A stretch of DNA of 64,000 nt from Liolophura sinensis (Eukaryota; Mollusca; Polyplacophora; Chitonida; Chitonidae), in the NCBI RefSeq assembly GCF_032854445.1, contig NC_088299.1, positions 3,883,001 through 3,947,000 of the forward strand, written 5' to 3'. Shown here in pieces: positions 1 to 11,156 of the stretch. The translations under genes were made by a program, and so were the position numbers. Numbering within the stretch: position 1 is the first letter of the stretch; every line of letters starts with the position of its first letter. Below the pieces are notes generated by a model. It saw only the letters and a list, made by a program, of their open reading frames with translations. It had not been told where the DNA came from and did no database searches.

Positions 1-217
1 GTGGACAGCAGTAATGACTGTGATGACTGTTATTCTCATAAAATATGAACAACATAGCAATGCATTGCTCCACAAAATTCCATTCATGTATCTTTGTTTT
101 CCTCTGATCTACACGTCCTTGAATAACATCAAATTTTTATTGATATTTGGGTTTTGCGTTTCTTTTTTTGAAGAATGTAGGTGAGTTACCTCGGTCAAAT
201 AAAGAGCCAGGAGAGCC
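1..217. other. Intergenic, nothing recognised
   Basis: AT-rich DNA with no convincing exon, RNA gene or repeat family match. It ends at the left target duplication of the SINE-B copy that follows. Confidence 0.5.
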
Positions 218-229
218 AATAATCTAGTG

Positions 230-459
230 AGTGCTTGGAGTTTAACGTCGTACTTAACAATTTTTCAGTCATATGACGACGAAGGAGTCCTTAGAGTGCG
301 TACAATTCGCACCCCTCTTTTGTCTAGTGATGCTTCACAGAGACGACTTTCCAAAGGCATGTATACCGCCCCGCCCGAGCCATTATACTGATACGCGCCC
401 ACCGTGAGTTCGCCTGTTGGATGAAAATCTATCGCTTGCATGCTGAACGCCAAGCGACG
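230..459 (-). mobile_element. SINE-B copy, 5'-truncated, with 12-bp target duplication
   Basis: The minus strand reads as the 3' part of a tRNA-derived retroposon ending in the tail region whose plus-strand reverse is 'gagtgcttggagtttaacg', followed by a 'cagtcatatgacgacgaagg' block. An exact 12-bp direct repeat, AATAATCTAGTG, flanks it at 218-229 and 460-471, as expected for target-primed insertion. The tRNA-like head is missing, so the copy is 5'-truncated. The segment at about 388-440 differs from the other SINE-B copies in this window and resembles 1105-1147, so the copy may be a variant or a mosaic. Confidence 0.85.
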
Positions 460-471
460 AATAATCTAGTG

Positions 472-3400
472 CTGTCTTTGTTATTCCATCTACATTCAGT
501 TTAAAACATGGGAAGCATACATATTTGTATTATACAAAGTATTATAATATGAACCAAGAGGCTGTATAAGGGCATCTCAGCTTACGGTTTTATTGTGTTG
601 TTCATACATTGTCAAAAATTGATAAATTGGTATTAAAACTGTTCTATATTTAGTCCACCAACAGACCCCGGTTTAAGCGTAATTAGATACATATAAAACA
701 TAAGCCTATGGATCTTCAGCGGTACGATTCTACAGGTTGTAATGAATGGCTGGATGGTATATTTTTGATATAAGAGTTTCATCAGAATTGCTTTTTGACG
801 AAGATTGAAATCGGAGATGTGTGTACCATATGCTGTGAAATATTGGTGTCTATAGACCTAAATGGATATTGAACAATATCGAAATAAACATGGCCTCTTT
901 TTCCATACAATCGACAAGAGAGAGGGAGTACTGATAGTATTTATAAATGTATAGATCCAGATAAGATGAGCCATATCATAATTTCGTAGCCTCCTTATAA
1001 ACGCTTTATTTGGTATTTTTTAAATTGGCGCATCATTACATTTTGTATGGTTGACTGCCAAGCGGTAGTGTGAATTTTAGCAGCCCAGTTTAGTCATTAC
1101 ACATCCACCTTGAGTTCGCCTTTCGGATGAAAATCATTAAATTACATATTGGAAAGGATGTTACAGGGTTGAGCTTCGTTTTTTTTTCTTCTGAGGTTAC
1201 TGAAGGAAAAAACGTAACAAGATGAGAAATTGTTCTGGCTTCCCTGACATTTTTATTGATAGGTTGAGCTGCATGAAACAAGTCTTTAGTGTGCGCTCTG
1301 TGCGTTTTAGCTGCATGAAACCATAAAAATGTCAGTTTACTGAAGACTTTTTCAGTGAGATAAGGCAGCGCGACCTTTACATTGTTTTGGGGGTATTTTT
1401 TGTCAATAGCACATTTAAGATCACTGCCTAAAAGTCAAGAAAATACAGGCACAAAAAAGGATACCCACAAAAGTTAGGTTTTCAACAAACGTGACACAAA
1501 AGCTAAAAGAAAACCAAAACATTGAAAGTCTGCGGAAAAGGATCACCAAAGTCCAATAAAGGACGAAAATTTAATTTATAAGAACTAAAAGGTGGGAGTA
1601 AACCTAAAATACATGTACCAATGTTGGAACTGTAGCCAGAATACAGCCATTGGTTAGAAGTTAAAACTGATGCCTTTGTAAAAGTTGGGCTTAGAACTGA
1701 ATCATATGTTTTATAAAAATGTGTATATATACTGAATGTCTTCCCATATTTCATGACAGATATAAATACTTAATTAACATAAACTGGGCTTAATTAAGAT
1801 AAACTGGGCTGGCCTACAAAAAGTATTGTACACATACAAGAACCTTTTGTACCTTCCACCGATTTGTATTTCACAAAAAAAAATATCCTGCGGTAGTTTT
1901 CCAGAGATGACCTACCATCGACTTGCGCTCTGTAACTTTAAATCATGTTTTGAGTATGTTTCATTGACAGCGCTTAAGGCTGCTAAACACTTGTCCAGAA
2001 ATCCAGCAAATTTGTCAAGAAAAACATAAGTTTGTTATCACTAATCTTGCTAACTATAGCATTTTGTTCCAGTTTTAACACAATTATGACAATAGAATAA
2101 CCTGCCAGCGAAAAATGAACGGCAAATGTTTTTGTAATGTTCTTTAATGGCCGTGCTCTTTAACGGGGAGTTCAAGGCAGACGTTTAAGGGGAGAATTGG
2201 CAAATTGGAAACTTAGTGCTTATGTACTGCAAGAAAACAAAGGTCCGCAGTCAGGTTTGGGATCATTTCGCTTGAAAATGTGAGCGTACCTCATTCATGT
2301 TACAACTTTGGCCAACTGTTATCTCAAGTTGTAGATGAACCAATAACAGCATTACCTGATCAACCCGTGTTCACGCGAGATTTCAGGAAGCACCACTGAT
2401 GGGTTTTGAATTGGCTGCGATGGGTACAGTAATTACTTCAACTTTTCCCCCATTACGCTTGGATTATATCGTAAAAGCAAATGACTTTTTTATTTCCACC
2501 TGATCTAACGCGAACTGGCATCTGCGGACTCTCCATGTTATCAGGGCAATCTGAACTTCTTCTGGACGGGCGCTCTATATTTATATGAACAGTTACAATA
2601 ACGGCGAATGTGAGACATTTCAATACTTCTCCTAGCAGGGTATTAGATATAATATAAATACAGACCTTTATCATGTTTAAACAGAATATGTTGTACGCGA
2701 TTTGGCACATCTGATATTGCTCACGTTTGCCTCATTGGTATCATGGAAGAATGTTAAATTGCTTATACTTCCACGTAAGTATATTCTGTTAAAATATGTA
2801 TGCTTTCAACAGACTGTGATCCTAATATTAGTAGCGAAAGTGGTCTTTGGGGATTTGACTAAGGATCTTGTTTTACCAGCTGATGGCCTCATCTTTGATT
2901 TGGGTTCTTTGCTTAGAAGCTAAACGTAAATAACACTGCGTACAGACTACGTATTATTAAATCCACCAGTCACAGCGTTAAACAAATAAATGTTAAGTAC
3001 ATCTTAAGGTAATGTTTCATCTTTATTTCGTCCAAAACAAAAATCCTAGTGAAATTAGTCGGTCTTTGTCTAAAAGGTGCGTAAACCAGTATTTAACAAA
3101 AAAGCTTTCTCGGATAATTGTTAAATGTAAATGTTTTATTAGGAAACCATTACACACTTCCGCGTTCTTCAAAAGGCGAGCTCTACACAAATAAAGGATA
3201 TATTTGTTCCGAAACAGTCATTTTAAATAAAAGTAAAAAAAAAAGAATCTAAGTGTTTTAAAGGCGATGTGTACAGTTTTTCTGCCCAGAATTGGAACTT
3301 AATTATATATTGTTCTGAAATGCAGCGATTTTGTAAATTTTTAAGCAATAGTATGTTGTAGAATTTCGGATAGCGCCATCATGTAGTGAATTCAATATTC

Positions 3401-3598
3401 AAAATTAAATCATGCTCCGAGGCACCAAGGAAACAAACATAGCAGGCACTTGAAAAGACAAATTCATGAGTGGTTATCTATGTGTCGTATCAGTCATTCT
3501 ATTAGAATAACAGGTCTTTTTGTTATTATAAACATCATTCTAACAGATGGTGTTGTGAGTCTTCTAAATGTGGTTTGGTATTTGTTTTCTCATTACAG
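472..3598. other. Intergenic, no confident gene
   Basis: No long frame or recognisable domain on either strand. A block at about 1105-1147 (around GAGTTCGCCT and GGATGAAAATC) repeats part of the SINE-B copy at 388-440. Two short direct copies of a 'taattaa...aaactgggct' motif occur near 1773-1811. The short frames here have no features that suggest coding. Confidence 0.5.
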
Positions 3599-3731
3599 TA
3601 AGTTGTCTCACTTGTCCGACAATGCAAATCTACCAGACTACATGTCGGATGCAGAATGTGTAGGCAGGAGTTTGTTAGATTCGATTTCATTATCCATGGA
3701 TGGTACAGACATAGCCACAGACGTTTGGTGA
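3599..3731 (+). CDS. Possible terminal coding exon, unrecognised
   Basis: A pyrimidine-rich tract ending CATTACAG (AG at 3597-3598) is followed by 43 open codons and TGA. The peptide begins KLSHLSDNANLPDYMSDAEC and is rich in Asp and Ser, closer to a genuine acidic C-terminus than to a chance frame. If real, it starts in phase 2 (one base completing a codon), so the preceding exon must end with two bases of a codon. No partner exon was identified upstream and no domain is recognised. It may equally be a chance frame behind a chance acceptor. Confidence 0.2.
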
Positions 3732-4004
3732 GACTTCGGTCTTCAGTAGCCTTTTACATTCGTAACACAATGCAGGGCATGTGCAATTATACAAATTAAA
3801 TCTAACTGTGGCAACCAGTTCTCCTGCGTCTCTCATATGACATAACCATAATGAATATAGCTGTGACAAGTAATCAACATTGGCGCAACCAGGATCAGAC
3901 CCAAGCGTGTAGCTTACGTTACTTGACAACATTCAGGCTTTCGATCTGCCATGGACGCGATCCGAGAGTAGAAAACATGTAATCTAAATCCAGTTGAAAA
4001 AACG

Positions 4005-4040
4005 CGTGTCTGCGTGTATGTGTGTGTGTGTGTGTGTATG
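4005..4040. repeat. (TG)n microsatellite
   Basis: Imperfect TG dinucleotide tract interrupted by single C and A substitutions. No associated feature was found. Confidence 0.85.
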
Positions 4041-4230
4041 TATTAGTGACCTTTGATACTTGTCAAGTGCATTACATGGAAATGACGTGCCAAGAATAGA
4101 AACAATTTTCAACGGGAACTGATTTCAAATAAATCGAACCGGAGGTCTTAAAATATGTCACATCGATATCATTAACTTAGTTGTCAGTCATCGGTAATTG
4201 TGCTTCATGTTAAGGGTATTTATTTTGTTT

Positions 4231-4288
4231 AGAGTGAGTGTTTAGGTGTTAACGTCGTACTTAACAACTTTTCACTCATATGACGCCG
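4231..4288 (-). mobile_element. SINE-B 3' fragment
   Basis: A block of about 58 bp with the SINE-B 3' end in reverse: a GAGTGAGTG tail, TTAACGTCGTACTTAACAA, and CACTCATATGACGCCGAA. The rest of the element is missing. No clear target duplication was found. Confidence 0.75.
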
Positions 4289-4650
4289 AATATATTGCAG
4301 CGAATGTGTGACGCTTGGCAAATATAAGCGTCATGTCCGACATTCGTATACCATTCGTAGTCTGGAAAGGGCGTTCCAAGTCGATAATCGCAAGATCCAT
4401 TTCCAAAACAACTTTTAACACACAAGCTCCCAAAGACAAACATATGTAAGAAATTTTACAAATAGGAAATAAAGCCGGTAACACACAAGAGAGAAGCGGT
4501 CATCAGTTTTCAGTGATGCCGGGCAAACAGTAGATATCCCAGGCATGAATGCCATATCAAAGTTCAAATTCGTAGTCCATGAATGAGTGTTAGGTCAAAT
4601 AAAAGTCGCAGGTAACCGGTGAAAATCGGCGTCTCTAATATAACTCCATT

Positions 4651-4800
4651 AGGGTTTTATTTTAGCTGTTCACGTAAATGCTTCAGTAGTATTACACGTT
4701 CCGTAGAACTAGGTACAAAAACGCAGCAGTGTTTGTAGCGTTTTGATAGAAGCCACTTTACTGGAATTACTCAAAATCCACGGAATCTGGCACTGTACAT
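4651..4800. repeat. Unclassified interspersed repeat, copy 1
   Basis: Shares an ordered series of matches with 61741-61895: AGGGTTTTATT, CACGTAAATGCT or CGTGTAAATGCT, ATTACACGT, CAGTGNTGT, and GAACTACTCAAA or GAATTACTCAAA. The element class is unknown and its borders are not defined. Confidence 0.5.
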
Positions 4801-5210
4801 TTCAGAAATGCGTCTTTAAATGTGTTGTTTGCTTTAATACCACATGTATTTTACCTCTGATGCTGAAATTTAAAAAATAGTAATTTCATATGCTGTAGGG
4901 TTACCACAATTGGATAGTGAGAAACAACTTGCTTGTTTAACTTTCAGATCAGTGAGAGGCCTTACACAAGATCAAACATTTGAAGCATGAAGACGTTTGA
5001 GTAAGTTCAATACATATATTTGAACAAAATACACAAATAATACTACTAATATAAATAATATAATATATCAAGAAATATTACTCAGTCCGATAAGTGACAA
5101 GCTGTAGTGACTGATGATGTTTTATTTCCCAACTGTCTGTGAAGGTGTAACCTCTCACGGCAGACGGGTTGACAGTAGCATCCGTGACGCTGAGCTATGG
5201 ATGTATGTTT

Positions 5211-5466
5211 TTTTTTTTTTTTTTGATTGGTGTTTTACGCCTCACTCAAGAATATTTCACTTATACGACAGCGGCCAGCATTATGGTGGGAGGAAACCGG
5301 GCACAGCCCGGGGGAAACCCACGACCATCCGCAGGTTGCTGCTGACCTTCCCACGTACGGCCGGAGAGGAAGCCAGCATGAGCTAGTCTTGAACTCACAG
5401 CGACCGCATTGGTGAGAGGCTTCTGGGTCACTACGCTGCGCTAGCGCGCAAGCCGACTGAGCCATC
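5211..5466 (-). mobile_element. SINE-A, full length, with 11-bp target duplication
   Basis: Read on the minus strand it has a tRNA-like head with an A box (GGCTCAGTCGG type) and a B box (GAGTTCAAG), then the conserved body (reverse of 'gacagcggccagcattatgg') and the 'cgtaaaacaccaatca' 3' end. The direct repeat GATGTATGTTT lies exactly at 5200-5210 and 5467-5477. The tail here is a plain run of A (T on the plus strand) rather than (AAAT)n. A short antisense frame across the element is a by-product of the repeat. Confidence 0.93.
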
Positions 5467-5477
5467 GATGTATGTTT

Positions 5478-6118
5478 CACCCCCTCGGAAATATACACAA
5501 AGTCACTTTCAGGGTAAACTGGGATGAAATGTATGTAATCGCACAAAGAGACAATGAGCGATACAAGCTTCAAAAATAGCAAGTGGTGAAACACAAGGTC
5601 ACGAAGTGCTCTGAAATGAGTACAGAAAATGGAGTACAAATGATGAATATCTCCAAACAAAGAATAATCTTTCACAATGGATGACAGTAAATATGATTGC
5701 TCTCAAATGGACTTGAGTAAATGACTAATCTCAAGTGGACATGAGTATATAACTGCGAACTTCATAAATCTATCGCTCATTTTTATAGACAAACGTAAAA
5801 AATAGTTTGGATGGTTTGATCGTCAGCATGTTTACAACACCGAAACATATTCCCAGAATGTATACCCTATTTACAATGATACTAAACTCATAAAATGCCT
5901 CAGACGTGGCTCGTATCAACGCACGCTATGAAATATCAAAGCTTTACCATTCAAATATGTTAAAAAATAGCAAATTTAATGGAATTATCATGTTTTGTGA
6001 TCCTCTTTCTATACTCCATAACATTTAAGTCTCATCTCTTATATTACCAATACTGTACCATGAGCAAGAAAAGTAAATGTATAGTTTAACTGAATATTGC
6101 AACAGTTGACTTTAGGAT
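5478..6118. other. Intergenic, nothing recognised
   Basis: No exon-like frame and no repeat-family match. There are short imperfect repeats of 'caagtggacatgagta' near 5705-5750. Confidence 0.45.
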
Positions 6119-6250
6119 GTGTTTTACATCGTACTCAAGAATATTTGACTTTAATATCACGGTCTTTTCCAGTATAATGGAAGGAAAACAAGCACAGCCC
6201 AGCGGAAATCCATCCGCAAGTTGCTGGCAGATCTTTCCAGATACTACCGC
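6119..6250 (-). mobile_element. SINE-A, old degenerate copy
   Basis: Recognisable but diverged body: ACTCAAGAATATTTGACTT, an altered CCAGTATAATGGAAGG block, CACAGCCC, and CATCCGCAAGTTGCTGGCAG. The head is missing. A younger SINE-A is inserted at its 5' edge (6258-6421). Confidence 0.75.
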
Positions 6251-6257
6251 ATAATAT

Positions 6258-6421
6258 TTATTTATTTTATTTATTTGATTGGTGTTTTATGCCGTCCTCG
6301 GGAATATTTTTAATTTATACGACGGCGGCCAGCATTATTGTCCGAGGAAACCGAACAGAGCCCAAGAAAACCCACCAACATCGGCAGGTTGCCGGGAGAC
6401 CTTACCACGTACAGTCCAACA
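6258..6421 (-). mobile_element. SINE-A, 5'-truncated, 9-bp target duplication
   Basis: The (ATTT)n tail, GATTGGTGTTTTATGCCGTC, ACGACGGCGGCCAGCATTAT and GGCAGGTTGC blocks are present, and the head is missing. GCATAATAT occurs at 6249-6257 and again at 6422-6430, giving a 9-bp target duplication. The insertion sits beside or inside the older copy at 6119-6250. Confidence 0.85.
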
Positions 6422-6845
6422 GCATAATATGATCGTTCTATATTGTTTCCGGCCAAATGTACTTCCTGGCCTCAAATCTGGATAACGGCATGGACGTATG
6501 AAAAGAAATGAATTGGTACATTTCCTGCAGCAGATAACTTTATTTTTGGAAAAAACAGAATGAAAACATTAATAAGCAAATAAAAGGTATATTTACATTT
6601 TAGAGTTCTGCTAAAGAGATAAAAAGTAATGTAAGTAAAGTTCTATTTACATGCTTACATCAAAGCTTGTAAATGACTGAAAAATGTTCTATTTACAGCA
6701 GTTTGACGCTTGCTGAAAGGGTGTATGGAGAAACCATTTGCAGCCTCGGGGATAAGCTTTATTGTGTGAAGGAAAATACACACGCTTTATTGGTGTCTGG
6801 GTACCTTGTATAGTCGGAGGAACAGGATTACATGTAAAGGAGAGT

Positions 6846-6951
6846 GTGCCCGGTTTCCTCCCACCATAATACTGGCCGCCGTCGTATAAGTGAAATATTT
6901 CTGAGTTTGGCGTAAAACTTCAGTCAAATAAATAAAAATAAATAAATAAAA
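6846..6951 (+). mobile_element. SINE-A, 5'-truncated
   Basis: Forward orientation: CCCGGTTTCCTCCCACCATA, GGCCGCCGTCGTATAAGTGA, a modified GAGTTTGGCGTAAAAC, and a long (AAAT)n tail. Only the 3' half is present, and no convincing target duplication was seen. Confidence 0.85.
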
Positions 6952-7899
6952 GAGAATATTGCTGGACTTTGCCAATACTGATGGTTCCATTTGACTTGTC
7001 ATTTGGCTTTTTTATTAGGAATAATCATCAAAAATGCCTCATACGTTGTCTATGTTTGTCAAGGGATCACAAGATACCATCCCTGGTTTCTAACAAGAGT
7101 TGGAAAGAGTTGGGTTTTGATCGTATGCTCTCTTTTGTGTGGTGCGCACATTAATTTAATTAGCATCTGAGCAAATGTAGACTGTCGTGAAGATACAAAA
7201 ACTGCTGAGAATTAATGGGTAGGGTTCGTGGCCACAAACAGCATTTTACAAACTTCACAGTCGTCAAACCCCACACAACTGTACATTTCACAATGTGAAC
7301 TTTACTGTGAACTGCGTTAGTGTTGTTCCTTACAGTGCTGTTTGCCTGTGTCATCATAAAAAATACGCAAAAACTTTCGAGGTAAGCTCTACATATCTCG
7401 ATCAAAATACTGGACAGTTTCTTTGATTGCTGTTTAACGACATTTTCAAGAAGTCTTCACTCACATAAGCGATGACAGAAGCCGTTTTGCAGGTGGAGAA
7501 AGTCAATCAAAGTGATTGTGGTAAACCATCCATTCGTAGAAAATTACTGGCAAACTTTAACCCCATGTGTGGTGTACCGGCAAAATTCACACCATATCGA
7601 TGAAGGACACCTGGTCTTTTACGAACTTTAGATGTGCGTACGTCTATAGACCCAACCAAAACACACAAAAATAAAAGTAGGGTTGTCATCTGGTAAAAAT
7701 GTACACTGTTGGAGATAAGTTCGGATAGTTAAGTAGATCACAGCTTTGTGAGGGGTTTCATTTCCTACTTGTTCCTGTCGTATGAGATTACATTGTACCA
7801 GAGTATCACTGACAGATTCTCAGCAATGCAAAATAATTTAAAATGTTTGCATATTAATATAGAAGAAACTTCCGCCTAATGTTAGGAAATCCCCACCCC
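6952..7899. other. Intergenic, nothing recognised
   Basis: No convincing coding or RNA signal. Matches to the degenerate array begin to be recognisable after about 7.9 kb. Confidence 0.45.
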
Positions 7900-7924
7900 A
7901 GACTTACATAAGACATCGCCAGTT

Positions 7925-8245
7925 AAAATAAACATAGAGTAGCAATTTTCCAAAACAATGACCGAATTGCCTTGGAGGGATAAGGAAGTACTACAGCTTA
8001 AATGTGCAGTAATCGGAATGGCCTTTGTTCTTTGACTTTAAAAATTGGTGCATATGGGCAGAAATCTGTTGATATTTTCTACAACACATAGACAACACAT
8101 CGTCTTGGCTTGATTTCGAATGTAACAGCGGGACGAGAACGTTCAAGATCTGATGTTTGATGATATCCAGGGGATAGCAGATTGTTGTGTCTTTTAGAAC
8201 TCGGATACGGACTAAATATCTGTCGCCGCTGGTGATTCAAAGATT
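7925..8245 (-). pseudogene. Decayed minus-strand coding-like block, unit I (unrecognised family)
   Basis: The minus strand reads ...KAIPITAHLSC... then GNSVIVLE, which matches DENSVKILEK in unit II and KGNCVKILEK in unit III. The first part, corresponding to VATDF in the other units, hits an in-frame TAG and continues in another frame (IFSPYPSS...), so this copy looks frameshifted. No function can be assigned. It may instead be a non-coding repeat whose frame similarity follows simply from DNA homology. Confidence 0.35.
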
Positions 8246-8500
8246 TCCAGCAGGAGTTTTTGCGCGACGACATTTCCTTGGTGAAACAAAACCAATTCGT
8301 CTTTAATTTCGACAACCCGCCTGACGTTTAGTTACAAAAGGCCAGAAAAATCCTTAAGATGGATGGTGAAGGCCAACTGACGCCTAAAGCTTTTTCAGTG
8401 CGCTGATATTTTGGCTTCGTTGATTGAATCTTCTGGTCGTTTTTGCCCAGATCAAGCTCTTTTTATGAAAAAGATAGAGCTAGGAATTTGGGACTAAAAG

Positions 8501-8725
8501 TCAAGTTTGCTGGGAAAATAAAAGTGAACCGCCTTCTATCATAATGTCCTCACTTCTTAAAGAAATTCTATGCAGAGAATTGTCGGTGTGAATCAAGTTG
8601 AAATGATTGCCGAGAGCTATATTCATTTTTATGTCATTTATAGGGTGTTTAAAGGTTAACATATGGCTAAAAGTACACCAGAATTTTCTGGCAATATTAG
8701 GATTCATGTCATAGTCAATGTACAA
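8501..8725 (-). pseudogene. Coding-like block, unit I, similar to 22239-22478
   Basis: An open 74-codon frame on the minus strand contains CTFSHMLTFKHPINDIKMN. The corresponding frame in unit III reads CTPADNFSTVQPDISILN. The shared positions (Cys-Thr, Thr/Ser, Pro, Asp-Ile, Asn, a later Phe) suggest an exon shared between units. Identity is low, and no domain is recognised. Confidence 0.25.
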
Positions 8726-9319
8726 ATCTCAGAAGATATAGGTATTAATAAATTAAGATGGTTTAACCCCCCATTATTCGTCAGAATCGTGTGGTCAGAA
8801 AAATGAGTGTGCGCTGAAATGTAATTTAAACTGGAAAAGGGTTGCAGCCAGCGTCAGACCTCTTACTGATGACTGGGAAGGTACCCCACTTTCGATTCAC
8901 TACACTGCAACCACCACATGGAAAAATCAATTTGGAGTGATATCAGTAAGTTTACATGCACCTGTCTCTAGACTGTTGCTCTGCATAATTGTTACCATAG
9001 CTTTATATTAACCAGTTAGGACACGACGAATCGCCTTCGTGGGCTGTTTGCTGCGTCTGAAAAGCGTAAGCCAATTCCAGAATACTATTGCCTCTAATAT
9101 TCTTGGGTTGGGGCTTGAATTACTATACGTTTGTCTGTGCTACTGGTCAACACATTGATTTATTGAAAGCATAGTGTTACTGGGTTTTCTAACTTCATAG
9201 ATGAGCTAATGTCACCATTTAATTGGTTCATACCAAGGCTACACAAGCACACTGCAGTTGCACCGGCTTTTAGCCATGATTAATCTCGGCCCTGGAACCG
9301 GATGATATCTAACCACATT

Positions 9320-9675
9320 GTTACCGGCCCCGTTAGCACAGTTGGTAGAGCGCCCGCTTCGGGAGCGGTAGATCCACGGTCAACCTTGTGTCGAGTCAAA
9401 CCGAAGACCTTAAAAGAGAAGTTGCAGCTTGCTCGCTTGGCGTTCAGCATGAAGGGGATAGTGCAACGACTGGTTGACCCGTATCAGTATAATGTCTCGG
9501 GCAGGGCGGATTACTTGCCTTCGGTAAGTCGTCTCATTGAAGCATCACTAGATAAAAGATCGGTGGAAATCCGTCCTGCAACAAGGAGGTATATTACATG
9601 CAATCTAAGTATTCCTTTGTCGTCATATGACTGAAAAATTGTTACGTACGACGTTAAACCCCAAGCACTCTCTCA
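9320..9675 (+). mobile_element. SINE-B, full length, 13-bp target duplication
   Basis: The tRNA-derived head (CGTTAGCACAGTTGGTAGAG is an A-box match) is followed by a B-box-like region, then the long body (GGCGTTCAGCATGAAGGGGA, CGACTGGTTGACCCGTATCA) and the 3' end TACGACGTTAAACCCCAAGC. Flanking repeats are ATCTAACCACATT (9307-9319) and ATCTAACCAGATT (9676-9688), 12 of 13 matching. The paralogous site in unit II (17132-17145, ATCTAACCAGATTG) lacks the insert and gives a natural empty site. Confidence 0.92.
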
Positions 9676-10344
9676 ATCTAACCAGATTACGTGGGGGTTA
9701 GATACGTCGTAGTGTGGGCTGAAAAGGAAATCAGAAAACAACAACGAGGAAAAACATAGCCCTTTAAAAATCGATGCGGCTGCGATGCTGCTTAATTTGA
9801 CTGGCCTTGAGTAAAAACAGCTTGACTCAAGTTGACGGGCTAATTTTTCTCCACTTTACTCGACTACCCGTTCCCCTTTTCAGGCTGCCTGAAAAACCAC
9901 CCAGGTGGTAACGATACTTTACTGTTATCTCCTTGAGGTGACATGTCACCCTATCCTCGAGGCAAAAGGGCTTTTTAGATAATACAAAGCAATTTGCGGA
10001 TGTCTAGTCGGAATTTGGTTGGGTTGTTAACCCTTAAATCATCGACTCTTTTTCTTATCATGATCTGCCTGGTATTTCTGATTGCCGTCCATCTTATTGC
10101 CATGTCAATTATGCATCCCCTGTGTCTGTTCCAAGAATATATAGGGCCTTGATTGTATTCTTGGCTCCGGGTCATTGCAAACAAAGTTTTATCGGTGTTT
10201 TGACAGCGAACCACATCCGTCTCCTGTTCCCAAGATTTTGGTGCAAAAAACACCATACATGTGTATTGAACTCCCACAGAATTAGATATGTCCATGCTAA
10301 ATTCCTTTACCCATGTGCTTTTCATGAATAGAAGCATCGCAACG

Positions 10345-10380
10345 TGCACGCTAAAGGCAAATTGCACGCTAAAGGCAAAT
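10345..10380. repeat. 18-bp perfect tandem duplication
   Basis: TGCACGCTAAAGGCAAAT occurs twice back to back (10345-10362 and 10363-10380). It looks like a recent local duplication. Confidence 0.95.
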
Positions 10381-11156
10381 TATCAGCAAATCCGGTCAGA
10401 ATTCTGAAAGACGAAAGCGAAGTTTCTGATTAAGCATATTCATAAACCATTGCACGACAAATGTGAGCTTTATTCCAAAGTACCGAGCATACACTCACAT
10501 TGTCGTCACTGTGATAAGTTATTGAGCAGTTTTTTTTTTCTTTTTTGGCTTCGGGTGACAGCATGCCGAATGTGATCTTATTGCTTTAGTGACTATGATT
10601 GCTCCATTTGGTTACAACCTGACACACGTAAGAAAACCATTGACCGTATGAGGTCTCATTACTGCTTTTTGCCCGTTACAGGTTTAGAAATTTCTGAGAG
10701 GTAATCTAATTTATACGTTTAAAGCCAAAATAATCTGCTTAAGGTACATAAAATAGCAATATACTTAGCAGCTCAAGTTAAATTTGGCCCGGGAGATATT
10801 CTTTTGGTGCATCGACCACTGGAAGCTTAACAGTGGCAGCATAATTGACAGATGATGAGTAGACAGAAGAACTTGATTGAACTTATAAGTGGAAAAGAAT
10901 ACAACTTCGTTTTTCTACATATTCAATTAATTTGGTCGATGATTAAATCTTCCATATTAAACCAGATTTAACGGTATATGGATTATGGATTTTACGGATT
11001 TTTTGGCTGTTGGGAGACAAAAGTCTGAGCCAATAATCTGTCAAACCAAAATCACAGTTATTCAAACGAACGTATTTCCTTACAGAAAGGGAAATGAAAA
11101 ACAAGAAGTATATGTATGCAACTACATATGAACAATGATGTTTACATTACTTCAAT

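Larger units (their letters stand above)
7900..10390. repeat. Degenerate tandem array, unit I
   Basis: Shares an ordered set of blocks with 14.3-18.0 kb and 21.5-24.1 kb: (1) the 'tggtgattcaaagatttc' block near 8230; (2) the 'ttatgatagctttatatta' type block near 9000; (3) a 'ggctacacaagc...ctgcagttgcaccggc' block near 9235; (4) the 'ctggaaccggatgatatcta' block at 9292; (5) the 'ggctaatttttctccacttt' block near 9838; (6) 'gtaacgatactttactgtta' near 9907. A SINE-B insertion splits it at 9320-9675. The blocks keep their order but spacing differs by hundreds of bases, so the duplication is old. Confidence 0.7.

Noticed and set aside
5235-5675. 146-codon minus-strand frame
   Set aside because: Runs through the SINE-A copy and its flank; the Cys/Trp-rich part is SINE sequence.
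9302-9634. 110-codon plus-strand frame
   Set aside because: Entirely SINE-B sequence.
9975-10367. 130-codon minus-strand frame in array unit I
   Set aside because: The equivalent blocks in units III and IV are broken by stops and indels at different places, so I see no preserved protein here.
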